NCBI GenBank assembly: GCA_039881045.1
Contig: JAYWVB010000088.1
Span: 1 to 64,000, forward strand
Length of the DNA stretch: 64,000 nucleotides
Source: Chaetomium olivaceum
Taxonomy: Eukaryota; Ascomycota; Sordariomycetes; Sordariales; Chaetomiaceae
Reading direction: 5' to 3'
In this document: piece after piece, positions 1-11,356 of the stretch
Position numbering within the stretch: position 1 is the first letter of the stretch
Layout of the letters: the number at the start of each line of letters is the position of its first letter
Notes under the pieces: generated by a model
The model's input: only the letters and a program-made list of their open reading frames with translations
What the model was told of the DNA's origin: nothing
Databases searched by the model: none
Made by a program: the position numbers and the translations under genes

Positions 1-1101
1 TGTTGGGAGCTCCCATCGTCTGTGTGATACCTGTGGAATCGTGGCTGTTGGTCTTCCAACACCATCAGTGTCCAAGTAGCCCAGAAGGCGGCCACCAAGG
101 TGCCTTGGGCGGGACGCAGATTCAACGCAAGCGGCAACACAACCTGGGACGCCTCTAGCGGAGTTCAACATGATTCGACAGCGGTTGCTGTTCTTAACTG
201 AAGGCCTTCCCTCGAGAACGTCTGGATAACTGGGAAAAGCAACTTCATTCGACTACACGCATTACATGTACCCCTCACGAGTATGTCGGCACCGCTTTAT
301 ATTTCTGCCCAAACGCTCGTTCACCCACCCATTTGTAAGCCCGACACGATATGTCAGGGGTCTCGGAGCAATTGATGGCGGCGGTGGCGGCAAGGAGACG
401 GGAGCATTTCAACCGAGGGGTCATTCCACACTCCAGGCGGGCTGCATCGCGGCCTGATCGGCACACAAAACAAGCGACACACATGCCAAAGCGCGGTCCT
501 ACCCCCTCGGGTATCCGCATCTTGCCCAAGAAATGTGCCAGAATATCTCTCAGTACATGTGATGAATTTCAATTTACCGGTCACCCAGCCTGGCGATACC
601 TGGATGTCTGCTACCGAGGTCAACATTGTAGGTTAACAATGTTAGGTAAGGTCTCTGCGAGACTTGAACTTGGCACCTGGCATGTGTGCCGATCAACTAC
701 CTAGGTCACGCATCCACTTGGTACGCGCATACTTGATTACACGTAGGTACCGACATACCTGATTTTGTCATTTCGGAATCACCGCGAGTTGCTAGTCGAT
801 TTGGTGGCGCTACTCGGCTCTAGGTTTGGCACTTGCTGCTGGGGGAGGCAGGACTACTACCTAATCTCCTCGACGGCAACCGGGCACACAAGTGGCATAA
901 TCAGAACCGCACCGTTGCCGCCGATAAAACGGACAACACTGAGCGTGTGCGGCCTTGGGAGGAGTGTAAATCTGTCTTCTCTGTTTATACCATCACAATC
1001 TAATATCCAAGCACCAAACTTTTGATACCAGCCAGCTACAGAAAACAGTACAGTATTCCATCTTCACACGACATTCCAACCCGCTTCCCATGTTGCCTTG
1101 C
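1..1101. other. Left-edge intergenic sequence, no gene recognised
   Basis: Only short overlapping open frames on both strands, none with a recognisable domain, signal peptide or credible splice pattern. Around 640-720 there is a stretch that weakly resembles tRNA internal promoter boxes on the minus strand, but it does not fold as a tRNA. Nothing else can be supported here. Confidence 0.5.
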
Positions 1102-1700
1102 TTAAAGTGCAGGGCCACCAGTCGCAGCAGGCAGCTTTTCAGCACCCGCGGTGACCACGACTGGGTATGCTGTAAACAGCTCCCCCGTGATAATAGTTGT
1201 GTATGCGGTATATGTAGTGGTGCCCGCCGATTCGCCCGAAAAGGTGTAGTTGCAGTAGGCAGCGGTGCGGTCTTCGATGATGCACGTCTCGTCCAGGACA
1301 GCCGTCACGCTCTCGATGGCGGTCGACAGGATGCCGACCATGGTGGAGGGACCCTCAGTAACCGTCCAGGGCTAGGTTGCATTAGTTGGATTTCCGGACT
1401 AGATGGGGCAATGGAGGGTAACAGAGGGTAACATACCGGGTCGTTCTGGTCACAGGTCGTCGTGGGGAACCCAGGCAGATTGAGATGACCGGATTGGCAA
1501 CGGATCTGATACGTTGTGGCCACTGCGTCTGCGGCAATAACGCTCGCGTCAAAGGAATACTCGCCTTCCCTCTTAGCACCAAGAAAGACGGCAACAGTCG
1601 TCGGTATTGTTTCGGCTGTTACAGCCACGGCAGGGAGAGCATGGGCGTGTGCGGAGATGGCGCCCGCTAGGAGAAGTAGAGTACTATGAAGGAACATCAT
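1102..1700 (-). CDS. Small secreted protein, two exons, function unknown
   Basis: Exon 1 runs 1700-1437 and exon 2 runs 1371-1102, giving about 177 residues. The intron starts GTATGT, carries a CTAAT branch-like site and ends CTAG, and it joins the two exons in phase 0. The protein begins with a clear signal peptide (MMFLHSTLLLLAGAISAHA). The rest is rich in Thr, Ser, Val and Ala, with few cysteines and a repetitive TTTYTAYTT stretch near the C-terminus, a style common in fungal cell-wall or secreted proteins. No hydrophobic GPI-anchor tail is visible. I do not recognise a family. It sits on the outer flank of the terpenoid locus and nothing ties it to that pathway. Confidence 0.6.
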
Positions 1701-2291
1701 GTTGGCTTTTGATTTCGAAAGGGGCTGTTAGCCTTTGGGATGTCATCCTGTCGCTGCCCGTGGGTAATGACGGCGTTTTATACATCCGTCCGTGAGACTC
1801 AGTGGTCCCCGAACTTCCTTTCTCGCGGTAGCCGGGCCGGCACTAGTCTCTTGGCTCCCGTTACGAATCGACGATTAGCGGTGAAATCTGTGCAAGGTGT
1901 CAGCGGGAAGAGGCACAGTCGGCAACGCTATAATAGCGTCCGCTCGGTGAGTCACTTGGCAGTGAAGGACCTCGGATTTCCATCTCGGCATAGCGGGCAT
2001 GGTGGGTTATCTTACCAAGACGCCTTACGTGTCACAGCGCTGGGGGCTGTGTTAAGCAGGAATACGGCTCGAACCTAAATATGCATGGTTCTGATTTCAG
2101 GCACCGTCTAACACTCTAGAATTGGATAATGGTACGGCACAAGCTGGTTAAACCAGGGGGTGTCGTAGCTTGGGAGTGAACTTGAGAACATGGAGACTCA
2201 AGGAAGCAGTCCTAGTTGTTTCACCTTGAACCAAACCAAACTTTGAACATTTTTGGCGGAAGCCCAAAGCCACCTTTGCAGCCTAATTTAC
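1701..2291. other. Intergenic, no gene recognised
   Basis: Lies between the start of the small secreted protein gene and the 3' end of the first P450. It probably holds the promoter of the secreted protein gene. No coding pattern or repeat is evident. Confidence 0.5.
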
Positions 2292-4032
2292 TTATGTAAA
2301 GTCTTTTCTAAACAAAAACAATTCCGCTGGAATCCTCTCTGCGCTGACCAGCATTTGATTTTCCGGGTGAAAGAAGAGGAACTCGTGCATAGAATGGCGC
2401 GCCAGGGGCTTGTTCCCGACGAACCCAAAATCGTATTCATCCAACAACTTGACGAGCAGAATCTTTGCAGCCAGGTCAGAGATCAAACGACCCGGGCAAG
2501 CCCACCGCCCTGCCCCCCAAGTGAGGATGTCGGTGTCAATATCCTTGAAAGGCCGGGCGCGGTGCTCCTCAATCTTGTCCTCGGCGCAGAAACGCAGACC
2601 GTGGTACTCTCGGGGGTTTTCAAAATACTCGGGATCCATCGTCCGCGTGGCGCCTGACATGGTGACGAACTGGCCTTTTTTCAGTGCCAGGCCGTTAGAG
2701 AGGACATGGTCCTTCTTGACAACACGGCTGTATACAAGCAGAGTGCCCGGGGTTAGCCGAGCAGACTCTTTCATAGCCGACTCGAGCTTCTCCAAACTAG
2801 CCAATGCGGCCATATCCCAACGGCCACGGACCTGAACGTACTTCTCGCGGATTTCGGCACGGACAGCATCGAGCACATCCGGGTGTGCCACCATGTCCAT
2901 GATGGTGCGGCAGCAGAAGTTGGCAATGCTGTACGTGGAACCGGCCGCGATGGACCCGACTAGGGCCGTCAGCACGTTGGGGTCACGCTCCATTTCGCTT
3001 CGTCCGGCTTCCACCATCCACGAAAGCACATCCGGGTTGACCTTTCTGTCACGCCCGTTTTTCGCATAGTCTTCTTCAGCTGCTGCACCCTGGGCACGAC
3101 GTAGCTGGTCAGCTTGCTCCAGCCCCTGAGTAACTTCCATTTTGGTGGAAGAAGCCACACAAGCACCGGCTGCAGAAACGCCGGCACGCAGCGCATGGCA
3201 AAGCACACCTGGAATACTGTTCATCTCGGAGGTTAGATATGATCTGATTAGGGGGAAGGTCTACCTTTTGCAGCCACTCACCGTTATTGGTATGCTCATG
3301 AGCCAGGTTAACCAGTTCCGGATTCCTCGCCGTCATCTCCTCCCCAAACAACACTAGCGCAATTGACTCGCTCACACAACGCACCACCGCCTTACTCGGC
3401 TTCATAACCGTCCACTCACCACCCTCGTCCTGGGGAAACTCCTCCCCAATCGCCGCCGTAATGCGCTTGCCGGTAAGGGCAAAGAGCGCGGGCAGGGCCG
3501 GGCTGATGTGCGACAGCAGCACGCGCACGTGGAAGCTGGTCTTGCGCACCACCCCCATCCCGTCAGGTGGCCGAGCAGAGAAGGCATGTGACTCCCGGCT
3601 GTTGAGCACGTCGGCCCCGAGCCGGTTAAGCTCCGGAATCAGGGTGGGCGGAAGGATAATCTGGTCCGTGTCGCCGCGCGCGAGACGGTAGGGGCGGCCT
3701 TGGGCCTGGTGTAAGGGGTTCAGATGTTAGCCCCCTTGGGTTTCTAGTCTCTCACACCACATGAAACAGGGCATCCGGAGAGAAACCCACCTTTTCGTCG
3801 GCTTCGGTGATAATCTCCTGCGCATTGGTGATCCAGCGGACTCGCGAAAATATGACGGTTCCCAGGAATACCGCTTATTGGCCGTAAAGAGGCCATATTC
3901 GCTGTCGTCTCCCTTCTGCTTCTGAAACAGACGTGGAAATAAGATGCTCGCGAGAATTGCGAGTACCACAGTGATCCCAAGAAATTGTTGGCTGCTGCAG
4001 GCCTGAGCCAGGGTCATCGCGTCGAGATGCAT
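2292..4032 (-). pseudogene. Cytochrome P450, disrupted by two frameshifts
   Basis: Read right to left. The ATG at 4032 starts a membrane anchor (ITVVLAILASILF), and the family-like sequence goes on through NKRYSWEPS. At about 3855-3865 the reading frame must change to reach SRVRWITNAQEIITEADEK. A GTGGGT...CCAG intron (about 3695-3780) leads to the AQGRPYRLARGDTDQ exon. A second intron begins GTGAGT near 3290 and ends at AACAG just before VFQVCFAMRC. At about 3065-3080 the frame must change again to enter the long 3' frame. That frame carries the I-helix (AAGST), K-helix ExxR (ESAR) and heme loop WGAGRWACPGR, in which Trp replaces the usual first Phe. No intron fits either frame change, so I call a pseudogene; two independent sequencing errors are the alternative. 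The family resembles fungal terpenoid-cluster P450s. It is divergent from the rhodopsin-like gene. Confidence 0.8.
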
Positions 4033-5181
4033 GGTCAAATCTCGTCACCGTTCAGCTGGGTGCCGAGGACCAACTGCGTTTCTGAAGCTGAACATGAAGG
4101 GGGGGAGGACGGGGACGACGCCCATGTCAAATTCTATTACTTAGTACATGATGTGACATGTGACAGGGAGTTTCCTTCCTATCCTGTCCTCCCCGTCTCG
4201 CTCCGAGAGGAGCCGGGGTCTCAGCGTCGTAGATTCCTGTCGTCCATGTACGTTTGGTATGTACTCTGCTTTTACGGTTTGTGTACAAGTCGGTACCTTG
4301 GAAGTTGTCACAACAGCAGACCAGAGATCGAGAACCGGGGCCGGTGACATGGATCATGATGTGCGACAGGGGTAGTCCATGGTATCATCAACCCAGGTTC
4401 ACGCCGCACTCCTGCATGGGAAAAAAATCCCAAATCCTTCCGCGCGGGTGCCGTCCCGTCTCCGCCGACCCCCGAGCGCATCCGTCCATACCTTGTTGCA
4501 ACAATAAGCTTCAGAACCAACCCTCCGTATCAAATGGTGTGCTCCATGCATATGCGGTGGTTGAGTTCGATGGTTGCCAACCGAGCCAGGTTTCCCATTG
4601 ACCTTCTCGATGCAGTGAGGGATATCACCCAGGGAATTGGAGGCTGGCTGACTTGGCTGGTCAGCCCATACGGCATGTGGGAGGTGTGTGTGACGCGGTG
4701 AGACCGCCGTGACACAACCCGAGGATGGGATTCGACCCAAGCTTCCCCCTTTCTTCACCGTTATCAGTCTGTTTGGTGTGAGTAGGAGCCGAGCCTCTCG
4801 CGAGAAGGGTGGCACACCTGGCCCCCGAAGATTACAAAGTCTATTGTAAACTGCTGCCACACAGTGGTGTGTTCTGTTCTGTTCTGGGGAGAAGGGGCCG
4901 GAAGTTCGGCCGCGACAGGGGCTTAGGCAGAGGGTTTTGCAGGCACTTGCAACCAACAAAACCAATCTCCGAGCTGGGGATTTTGGAAAGTTGCGCGCGG
5001 GAATCAGGCCATGCACGGCTGAGGCAACGAATCCTACAATTCATGGCTACTCGTCCAGGGCAGGAAAGTAAAGAACAATGCAGGAAAAGACTTGAACCCG
5101 TGGTTCCCCGTCTTGTGTTTCCCACAACGGTTTCCGATCTTCGCTCTCCATCGTTACTCGGCCCCTAAGGCGAACGGAAAG
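4033..5181. other. Divergent intergenic interval between broken P450 and rhodopsin-like gene
   Basis: About 1.15 kb separates the two diverging starts. No coding signal is seen on either strand. It would have contained both promoters if these genes were once functional. Confidence 0.5.
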
Positions 5182-6431
5182 ATGGATCAACTACCGCGGG
5201 TCCGTACCCTTCGGTCGTCACCACCGCTTGTCGTCGTCTCGGCCTCTCCCCGTCATCTCGGCGTGTCTATCCTCCTCGTCTCGCCGCCCGCCGCAAGGCC
5301 AGCCAGGCACTCCATCCCGACGACTACTGGATCATCGCTTCCTGGTTCTTGACATTGGGGATCAGTATCCTCGTCTGGTATTTTACACCACGGACGGGGA
5401 TCGACTACTTTAATACCGACTTCCTTACCGGCACCGAGAATTCCTAGAGGTGCGTTAATCCTATCTCAAGAACCGATTCATTTGGAATTGAAGAACTTAT
5501 CAAGGCTGACTCTGAATTGTGATCAGCTCATCTTTCTCTCGTCCTGCTATGTGCAGTTCCCCTGGGCGCGGTCAAAATCGCGGTGCTGCTCTTTTACAAG
5601 CGCGTCTTCCCGACGCCCATGTTCCGGGCCATCGTGTGGTGCGTAATTGGCATCGTCAGTGCCTGGTCCATCCTGTTCTTCCTGCTCGTGCTTCTCGAAC
5701 TCGACCCCATCGCATTCCCCCTTATGACGGCCGGCCTCCGGCTCGACACCGCAGCCGTCGGTCTCGCCCAGGTGGGAAGCAGTTTCGCGCTCGACATCCT
5801 CGTGTTGTGCCTCCCCATTCCTGTAATCGCCCGCCTCCACATGAAGTGGGAGCGCAAGGTTGCGGTGGCCCTCATCTTTTGGCTCGGAGCTTTCTGTGCC
5901 GTCGCCGCCATCGTACGGACCGTGCTGCTTGACCAGTCCATTCGTGAGGTGATCAGTTCTGACTCCTACAACAGAGTCTGTAAGTACCTACTTAATCCCT
6001 CCACTCCGTGTCTATCTATCCTTAGTTTTTACCCCCAGAAACAACATACTAACATCACCGTCCCTTCTCCAGCCAACCAATCCCGCCAATACATCTTCAT
6101 GGTGCTCGAGCCCAACTGCTCCATCCTCGCCGCCTGCCTGCCCACCTATGGACCACTCCTCTCCGGCGGCCGCGCGCCCGAGTCCCTCGTGCGCAGCGTG
6201 CGCAGTGTCTTCAGTCTCCGCAGCGCCCGCAGCAACAACGCGTCGGCGGCCAGCCTCCCTCGCAGCCGCAACAAGAGCGCCGGCGAGTCCCAGGTCGAGC
6301 TCCACGATCTCGAGGTCGAGAACTATTCGCGCAAGGTCTCCCGCGAGGCGGTCCCACCCGTGCCGTCAGTTCCGGCGCAGGTTCAGACCGGCAAGGGGCC
6401 GGTGGGGAATCCGGCTGGGGGGGAGTGGTAG
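5182..6431 (+). pseudogene. Rhodopsin/SAT4-type (PTH11-like) integral membrane protein, frameshifted at the 5' end
   Basis: The ATG at 5182 opens a short frame (MDQLPRVRTL), but family-like TM1 segments then appear successively in other frames. The frame containing LHPDDYWIIASWFLTLG is not the starting frame. A further change is needed near 5425-5440 to reach REFLE just before the donor GTGCGT. From about 5520 the gene is clean: helices LSLVLLCAVPLGAVKIAVLL, IVWCVIGIVSAWSILFFLLV, SSFALDILVLCLP and VALIFWLGAFCAVAAIV. An intron runs GTAAGT at 5982 to CCAG about 6072, followed by a Ser/Arg-rich cytoplasmic tail ending at 6431. The family is fungal seven-helix proteins of uncertain function, often in accessory or secondary-metabolite regions. 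At least three frame changes argue for decay. The exact positions in the TM1 part are my interpretation. Confidence 0.65.
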
Positions 6432-7129
6432 ATTGGTTGAGAGTCAGGGTGACAACGAGTTTGCGACTTGGGCTATGGACAGGCATGGCTTTATGCATTG
6501 TTGCTTGGTAGCGTTAGAACCGCAATGTAGAAACCTAATCCTACCAATGGTACTGGAAACCCGTGTTGTCAGCGAGTAAAGCCATGTTCCCATGCTGTTG
6601 GAGCCACCAGTCAACACGATCCAGTCAAAATGACCCTGAGATGGGGCCCGATCTGATCGGAGTTCCGCGGCAAAACACGGTGTCCTCGGCGGCGGGGAAA
6701 AAAGATCATCAGCAAGGGCTGCCGAGACGCCCCCGTTCATGTCGGCTGCGCGAGGGCGCGAAGGACACCCTGCACAGGCTGCAGACCAAATTGTTCGTAT
6801 CGAAATATCATTGGCGCTTGAAATCCTTCCATCCACTCTGCAGGACCCCTGTCTTCCTCTGCATATGATTGTCAAGTCCATACTTTGTCCTGCGTTAGTG
6901 TACTGCATACCATCGGAAGGATGGCCACTGCCTCCGCCGTGATGCTGTGATCAGTCGTAGAGTAGCAGTATCCGTGGGTAAGAACTTGGGTACCTACATG
7001 CATCTGCCGTTGCAACTGCAGAATATGAATACCTAGGTACAATGTGATGCTCTTAGTCTTCGCAGTCGGCCCTCCGAGTAGCCATCGGGGTTTCTCTCAT
7101 GCCATATCACATTACTCTTGTTTATAACC
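6432..7129. other. Intergenic, upstream of intact P450
   Basis: About 0.7 kb with no supported gene. It should contain the promoter of the P450 starting at 7130. Confidence 0.5.
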
Positions 7130-8788
7130 ATGAGCTTTCCGATAGACATCTCTGTCACGCCATTCTACGGCGTGGCAGAAACCGCCTTCAAGTGGCTATG
7201 CTACGGCTTCCTGGCCTACTGCATCGCCGACGCAGTCTCAACATGGCAACTGGTCAACACCCAGGCTGAGCACCCCCTCGTGGGCAGCCCTCTCGCATTC
7301 GTTCCCAGGTTCATTCTCAACCTGCTCTACTCATGGAAATCAACCGCGCTCGCCAAGGCTGGCTACGACAAGTACCCGTCCAAGCCCTTCCAGCTGATCC
7401 GCAGTGATGGCCGGGTCGTGGTCCTTCCCATCACGCTGTTGGACGAGGTCAGCCGCATCCCGAGCCATATCGCCGAGTCGACGGCGGCGCTCGAGCGTGA
7501 CCTGCTCGGGTCCTTTACGGGAGTTGGCCTGATCTTGGAGAGCCGCCTGCACCACTCCATCGTGCAGCGCAAGCTGACTCCACGCCTGCCGCTCCTCCTG
7601 CCGCGGATGGAGGCCGCTGTTACCAGCGCCTTTGACAAGTATTTCCCGCAAGGGGAGGAATGGACAGAGATTCAACCGTACAAGGTGCTCAGTGGCGTGT
7701 CGTCACGTCTGAGTGCCGAGGTTATTGTTGGCCCGTCGTTCTGTGAAAACCCGGAGTGGTTGCACATTGCGGTGGAATACACCGAGAGCTGTAAGTTTTT
7801 AAGGGGTGCACATCCAGACATTTCGTCAGACCATTCAGTAACACTGTGATCCACCGTAGTGTTCCGCACCGTCGTAGCCCTCCGCTGTCTCCCAGCATGG
7901 ACACACCCCGTGGTATCACGCATGCTCCCCTCCTACTGGATGGGCCAGCGGCTCCTACGCCGCGCCCAACAACTCCTCGGGCCCAAAGTCCAAGAACTCC
8001 TCGACAAGAACAACGCCGGCACCTGGCAGCCCCAAGACGACAACCCCGAAGACCTCAACGTCCTCGCGTGGCTAGCAGCGCTCGCCAAGGGCAATGAGCG
8101 CAACGCTGACACGCTCGGGCACGTCCTCGTCCTCGTCGCTCTCGCCATGGTGCACACCACCCTACTCCGCATGGTCAACGTCATCTACGATGTAACGGCC
8201 GCCGGGCCAGAGCTTCGCGACCAGCTCCTGGAGGAAATCTCCGGGGTGGCCAAGCGCGGCTGGCACGACAACGGCGACCCCTACGAGGCGCTCGACAAGC
8301 TGGACAGCGTGCTGCGCGAGTCCCAGCGCATGTCGCCGCCGACCACCATGGGGATGAAGCGCTGGTTTAAGGAGAGCTATACCTTCCAGGACGGCACCCA
8401 CGTGCGCGCGGGGACGTATGCCTGCATGCCGGTGTTTGCCATCGAGAATGATCCGGCTAAGCTGCCCGAGCCGGAGCGCTTTGATGGGCTGAGGGCGTAC
8501 CGGGCGGCGCGCGAGACGAGTGATCCTGAGAAGGCAAAGTTGTACAAGTTTGCCTCGCCGGCGCCCGACTTTTTGAATTTCGGGTACGGCAAGACGGCGT
8601 GTCCGGGCCGGTTTGTGGCCGGGGTGGTGGTAAAGACGGTCATTGTCAAGGCGCTGACGGACTATGAGTTCAAATTCCTGCCGGGCACCGAGAGGCCGGG
8701 GAATCTGATTGCTCATGAGTTTCTGTTTACTTGGCCTTGGACCAAGATACTGGTCCGCAAGAAGCAGAAGACAACCTGCCCTTTCTGA
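7130..8788 (+). CDS. Cytochrome P450 monooxygenase, intact, fungal diterpenoid-oxidase-like
   Basis: Exon 1 is 7130-7790 and exon 2 is 7860-8788, giving 529 residues. The intron is GTAAGT...CCGTAG in phase 1. I start at the ATG at 7130 (MSFPIDISV). The N-terminus carries a hydrophobic ER anchor (about residues 20-40). The I-helix has the AxxHTT pattern (His319) seen in fungal ent-kaurene-oxidase-like P450s in place of the common AGxDT. The K-helix ExxR is E374-S-Q-R377, and the heme loop FGYGKTACPGR places the axial ligand at Cys468. Length and motifs are complete. The protein should oxidise a hydrophobic substrate at the ER. Next to an intact diterpene synthase, a diterpene scaffold is the natural candidate, but this is inferred from context. 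The similar P450 at 2.3-4.0 kb is broken, so this may be the only working oxidase in the locus. Confidence 0.9.
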
Positions 8789-9191
8789 TAGTCTATCATT
8801 CCGCTGTGGCAAGGGTTGGAGTCTGTTGGGGTCTAGGCATCGGTTGCAGGCGGAAGGGGGCCAAAAGGGTTGGTCCGATCCGTCTCTGATCATGTCTCTG
8901 AGTTGCGAGATTAGGTAGCTTACGAAATCCATGATTATTTTGCATCCTGGTTGCAGATACAAAACAATCTGCAAGAATCCTGGCATGTGATTGACACAGT
9001 GTCATTGCATGGATGGAGTGTGGGCTGGATCACCCCCCTGCTGCCCTTCCTCCACCTCGGTCTGTGCTGGTGCCGAATAGGGATCATGCATTGCAACGCT
9101 GGCGTGGTAATGAAGGCATCGGTCTTCGTTGCACCTGGTCAGCAATTTCTGCCAGCGGACAGCTGGATATCGTCGGTCGACGACTGAGCTT

Positions 9192-9252
9192 CCTTTCTGG
9201 CCTCTTCTGCCTATCATCGGCCAGACAGAAGAGGCAGAAGAGGCCAGAAAGG
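9192..9252. repeat. Perfect 21-bp inverted repeat with 19-nt loop
   Basis: Left arm 9192-9212 and right arm 9232-9252 are exact reverse complements (left arm starts CCTTTCTGGCC), separated by 19 nt. It lies in the 0.9 kb gap between the intact P450 and the MFS remnant. It could form a strong hairpin in RNA or be the footprint of a small foldback element. No transposase is nearby and I see no target-site duplication. Confidence 0.9.
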
Positions 9253-9270
9253 TTGATAAGGGATTGTGAC

Positions 9271-9302
9271 CTCGGGCCACTCGGCCACTCGGCCACTCGG
9301 CG
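9271..9302. repeat. Short tandem repeat, CGGCCACT-type 8-mer
   Basis: About three and a half copies of an 8-bp unit (CACTCGGC) follow directly after the inverted repeat. The whole gap 8789-9670 otherwise has no supported gene. Confidence 0.8.
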
Positions 9303-9670
9303 AATGGCCCCCGACTGCCCAATGACGGGCAACCTACTGTCTAACGGTTGGGGGAATGTGCCCGGCCGGGAGATGAAATGCAGCCACCAGAAGGGCAGAA
9401 ACCGGAGCGAAGAGAAAGAGTGAACATGCAGGCTCGAAGCGAATGGTTTCACACTTTTTCCAAAGTTCCAAGAACTCGCTTCTGTCTGTGCAGCTTCTTC
9501 CCCCCTACTAGCGCGGTCCTCCCAGAGAAAATCAACTTTTCCCTGTCATCCTTTTGCCTTCCTCGCAAGCCCCCCTGCGCGGCGCGGGTCCCTCTTCCTC
9601 CCGCCGACCACTAAACCCCTTAGAGGAGTAGCGCGAGATCGCCAAGACGGTCGGATCGAAGATCAACACC

Positions 9671-11261
9671 ATGAAGGTGGAGGACTCAGAGAACCCCACT
9701 GCCAAGTCGGTCCGGGTCGCCGTCAGCACGGAGGAGGAGTCCACAGACACGGCGGCGGTCGTGGAGCTCGAGGTAAAGGCAGCAGAAGAGGAGAAGAAGA
9801 AGAAGAAGAAGGTCGAGTTCGCGGGCAGCAAGGACGCGAGCCACGAGCCCGCCGTCCTCAAGGCCGTCGAGGACAAGAACATCAGCGAGGACATCAACCT
9901 CCTGGTCGGGCTCGACTCAACCTCATCGCCACCGCCGTGCCCGTCATCACCGGCTCTCATTTCTGGTGCCCTGACGCAGAACGCTACTTGGAGGCGGTGT
10001 TTATATCAACGTAGGTCTTGTGCAAGGTTCTGATGCGGTTGCTCACTTGGATGTGTTCTGCGCAGTTGCCCATTGGTGGTGCCGCTGCCATCATGTTCTT
10101 CGTCCTCGTGCATCTTTGTCCCGCCGAGACCGAAAGGAAGACCATAAGGGGCAAAGTCGAATCCCTGGACACCTTGGTTTTGTCCTACTCGCCTCCTCCA
10201 TCACCATGTTGCTTCTTGCATTGCGGTGGGGCGGCATCGAACGCCCCTGGCTGTCTACGGCCATCATTGGTCTGCTCGTGGGCTTCGGGATGGCGATGAT
10301 ATTCTGGACTTTGCCCCAAGAGGAAACTCCCTAATCCCACCGCGGATGTTCACCGTCAACAGAAACCCAGCCGTCCTCTACGTGGCCGCCTTCTTTATGA
10401 ACGGACCGTTCCAGGTCGTCATCTACTGGCTCCCGATATGGTTCCAGGGCGTGCCGGGGCCTCGCCGACGCAAACCAGTGTGGATTTCTTCCCGACTGTG
10501 GTTCCGGATGTGCTTGCTGCCTTTATCGGTGCAGCTATCGTTTCGCAGTTCGGCTGGTGGAACCCGTTCCTGCTATTCGCAGAAGTTTGTGTCCGCCTCT
10601 GTGGCGGTCTTCTTACCACCATCTACCCTAATGTCTCAGGGGCGCATTGGGTGGGCTATCAGATATTGGGTGGTGTGGGGTACTCGTTGACCTCCAACCT
10701 GGTAGGTCTAATTCTGTGCTTTTCTCTGCTTTCCCTATGCCAATACTTCTCTAATCGCATCTCGCCATGTAGTCATCGCTCCCCCAGAACCTTGTCCCTC
10801 TTGGCTCGTGAACTCTACTTGCCAACATCTCGACCAGCTGCCCTATATTTTATGGCGATCGGCCAGGCGGTCTTTTAAAGGCAGCTCCAGGTGAACCTCT
10901 GCAGCGTGATACCGGACAACTTGGTTGAAGATATCATCGATTCGGGGGTGACCAGTTGTAAGCTCCCACGTGGATGCTTCAGAGTTGATGGCCGTGATTG
11001 AAAGGTACAGCTTGTCTGCCACTCAAGTCTTTGTAAGTTTGCCCCTGTCAGGTTGCCCTGGTGGGCTATGGCTAAACGGCGGGCAGTACATCCCGGCTGT
11101 AACACCGGACCTTTCGTCCTTGCTACTACTCGATTGCAAGTAGATTTCAACCAAAAGCAAGCAAGCCCCGGCAACAGCCACGGTGTTAGATGAGAGGATA
11201 GAATCGGATACAGAGAAGGGCGTGGCGAGTGCAAGGGGTGAGAAGTTGCAGCCAGAAGAAT
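9671..11261 (+). pseudogene. DHA2-type MFS transporter remnant lacking TM2-TM5
   Basis: An acidic/lysine-rich N-terminal stretch from the ATG at 9671 leads to a TM1-like segment (LNLIATAVPVITG, in a shifted frame around 9915-9955). The sequence then jumps straight to ALTQNATWRRC, an intron GTAGGT...GCGCAG and LPIGGAAAIMF. In DHA2 transporters that is the motif just before TM6, so TM2-TM5 are missing. Later helices are spread over changing frames: GFVLLASSITMLLLAL, NPAVLYVAAFFMNGPFQVV, DVLAAFIGAAIV and GYQILGGVGYSLTSNL. A TAA at 10876 interrupts the segment after IGQAVF, and another stop lies in the C-terminal tail, with faint homology continuing to about 11261. The family exports small molecules or toxins across the plasma membrane. 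This copy cannot make a working transporter. It was probably the cluster's exporter. Confidence 0.85.
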
Positions 11262-11356
11262 AAGGTAGCTCAGTTCAACCGACTAAGTACTAACTATCCC
11301 ATCAGTGATAATATTATCCTATGTCACCGCTGCTACGCACATTACCAGCAGCTAGC

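Noticed and set aside
640..720. tRNA-like stretch on the minus strand (AGTTCAAGTCTC and A-box-like sequence)
   Set aside because: Acceptor, anticodon and T stems do not pair, and no seven-base anticodon loop can be drawn.
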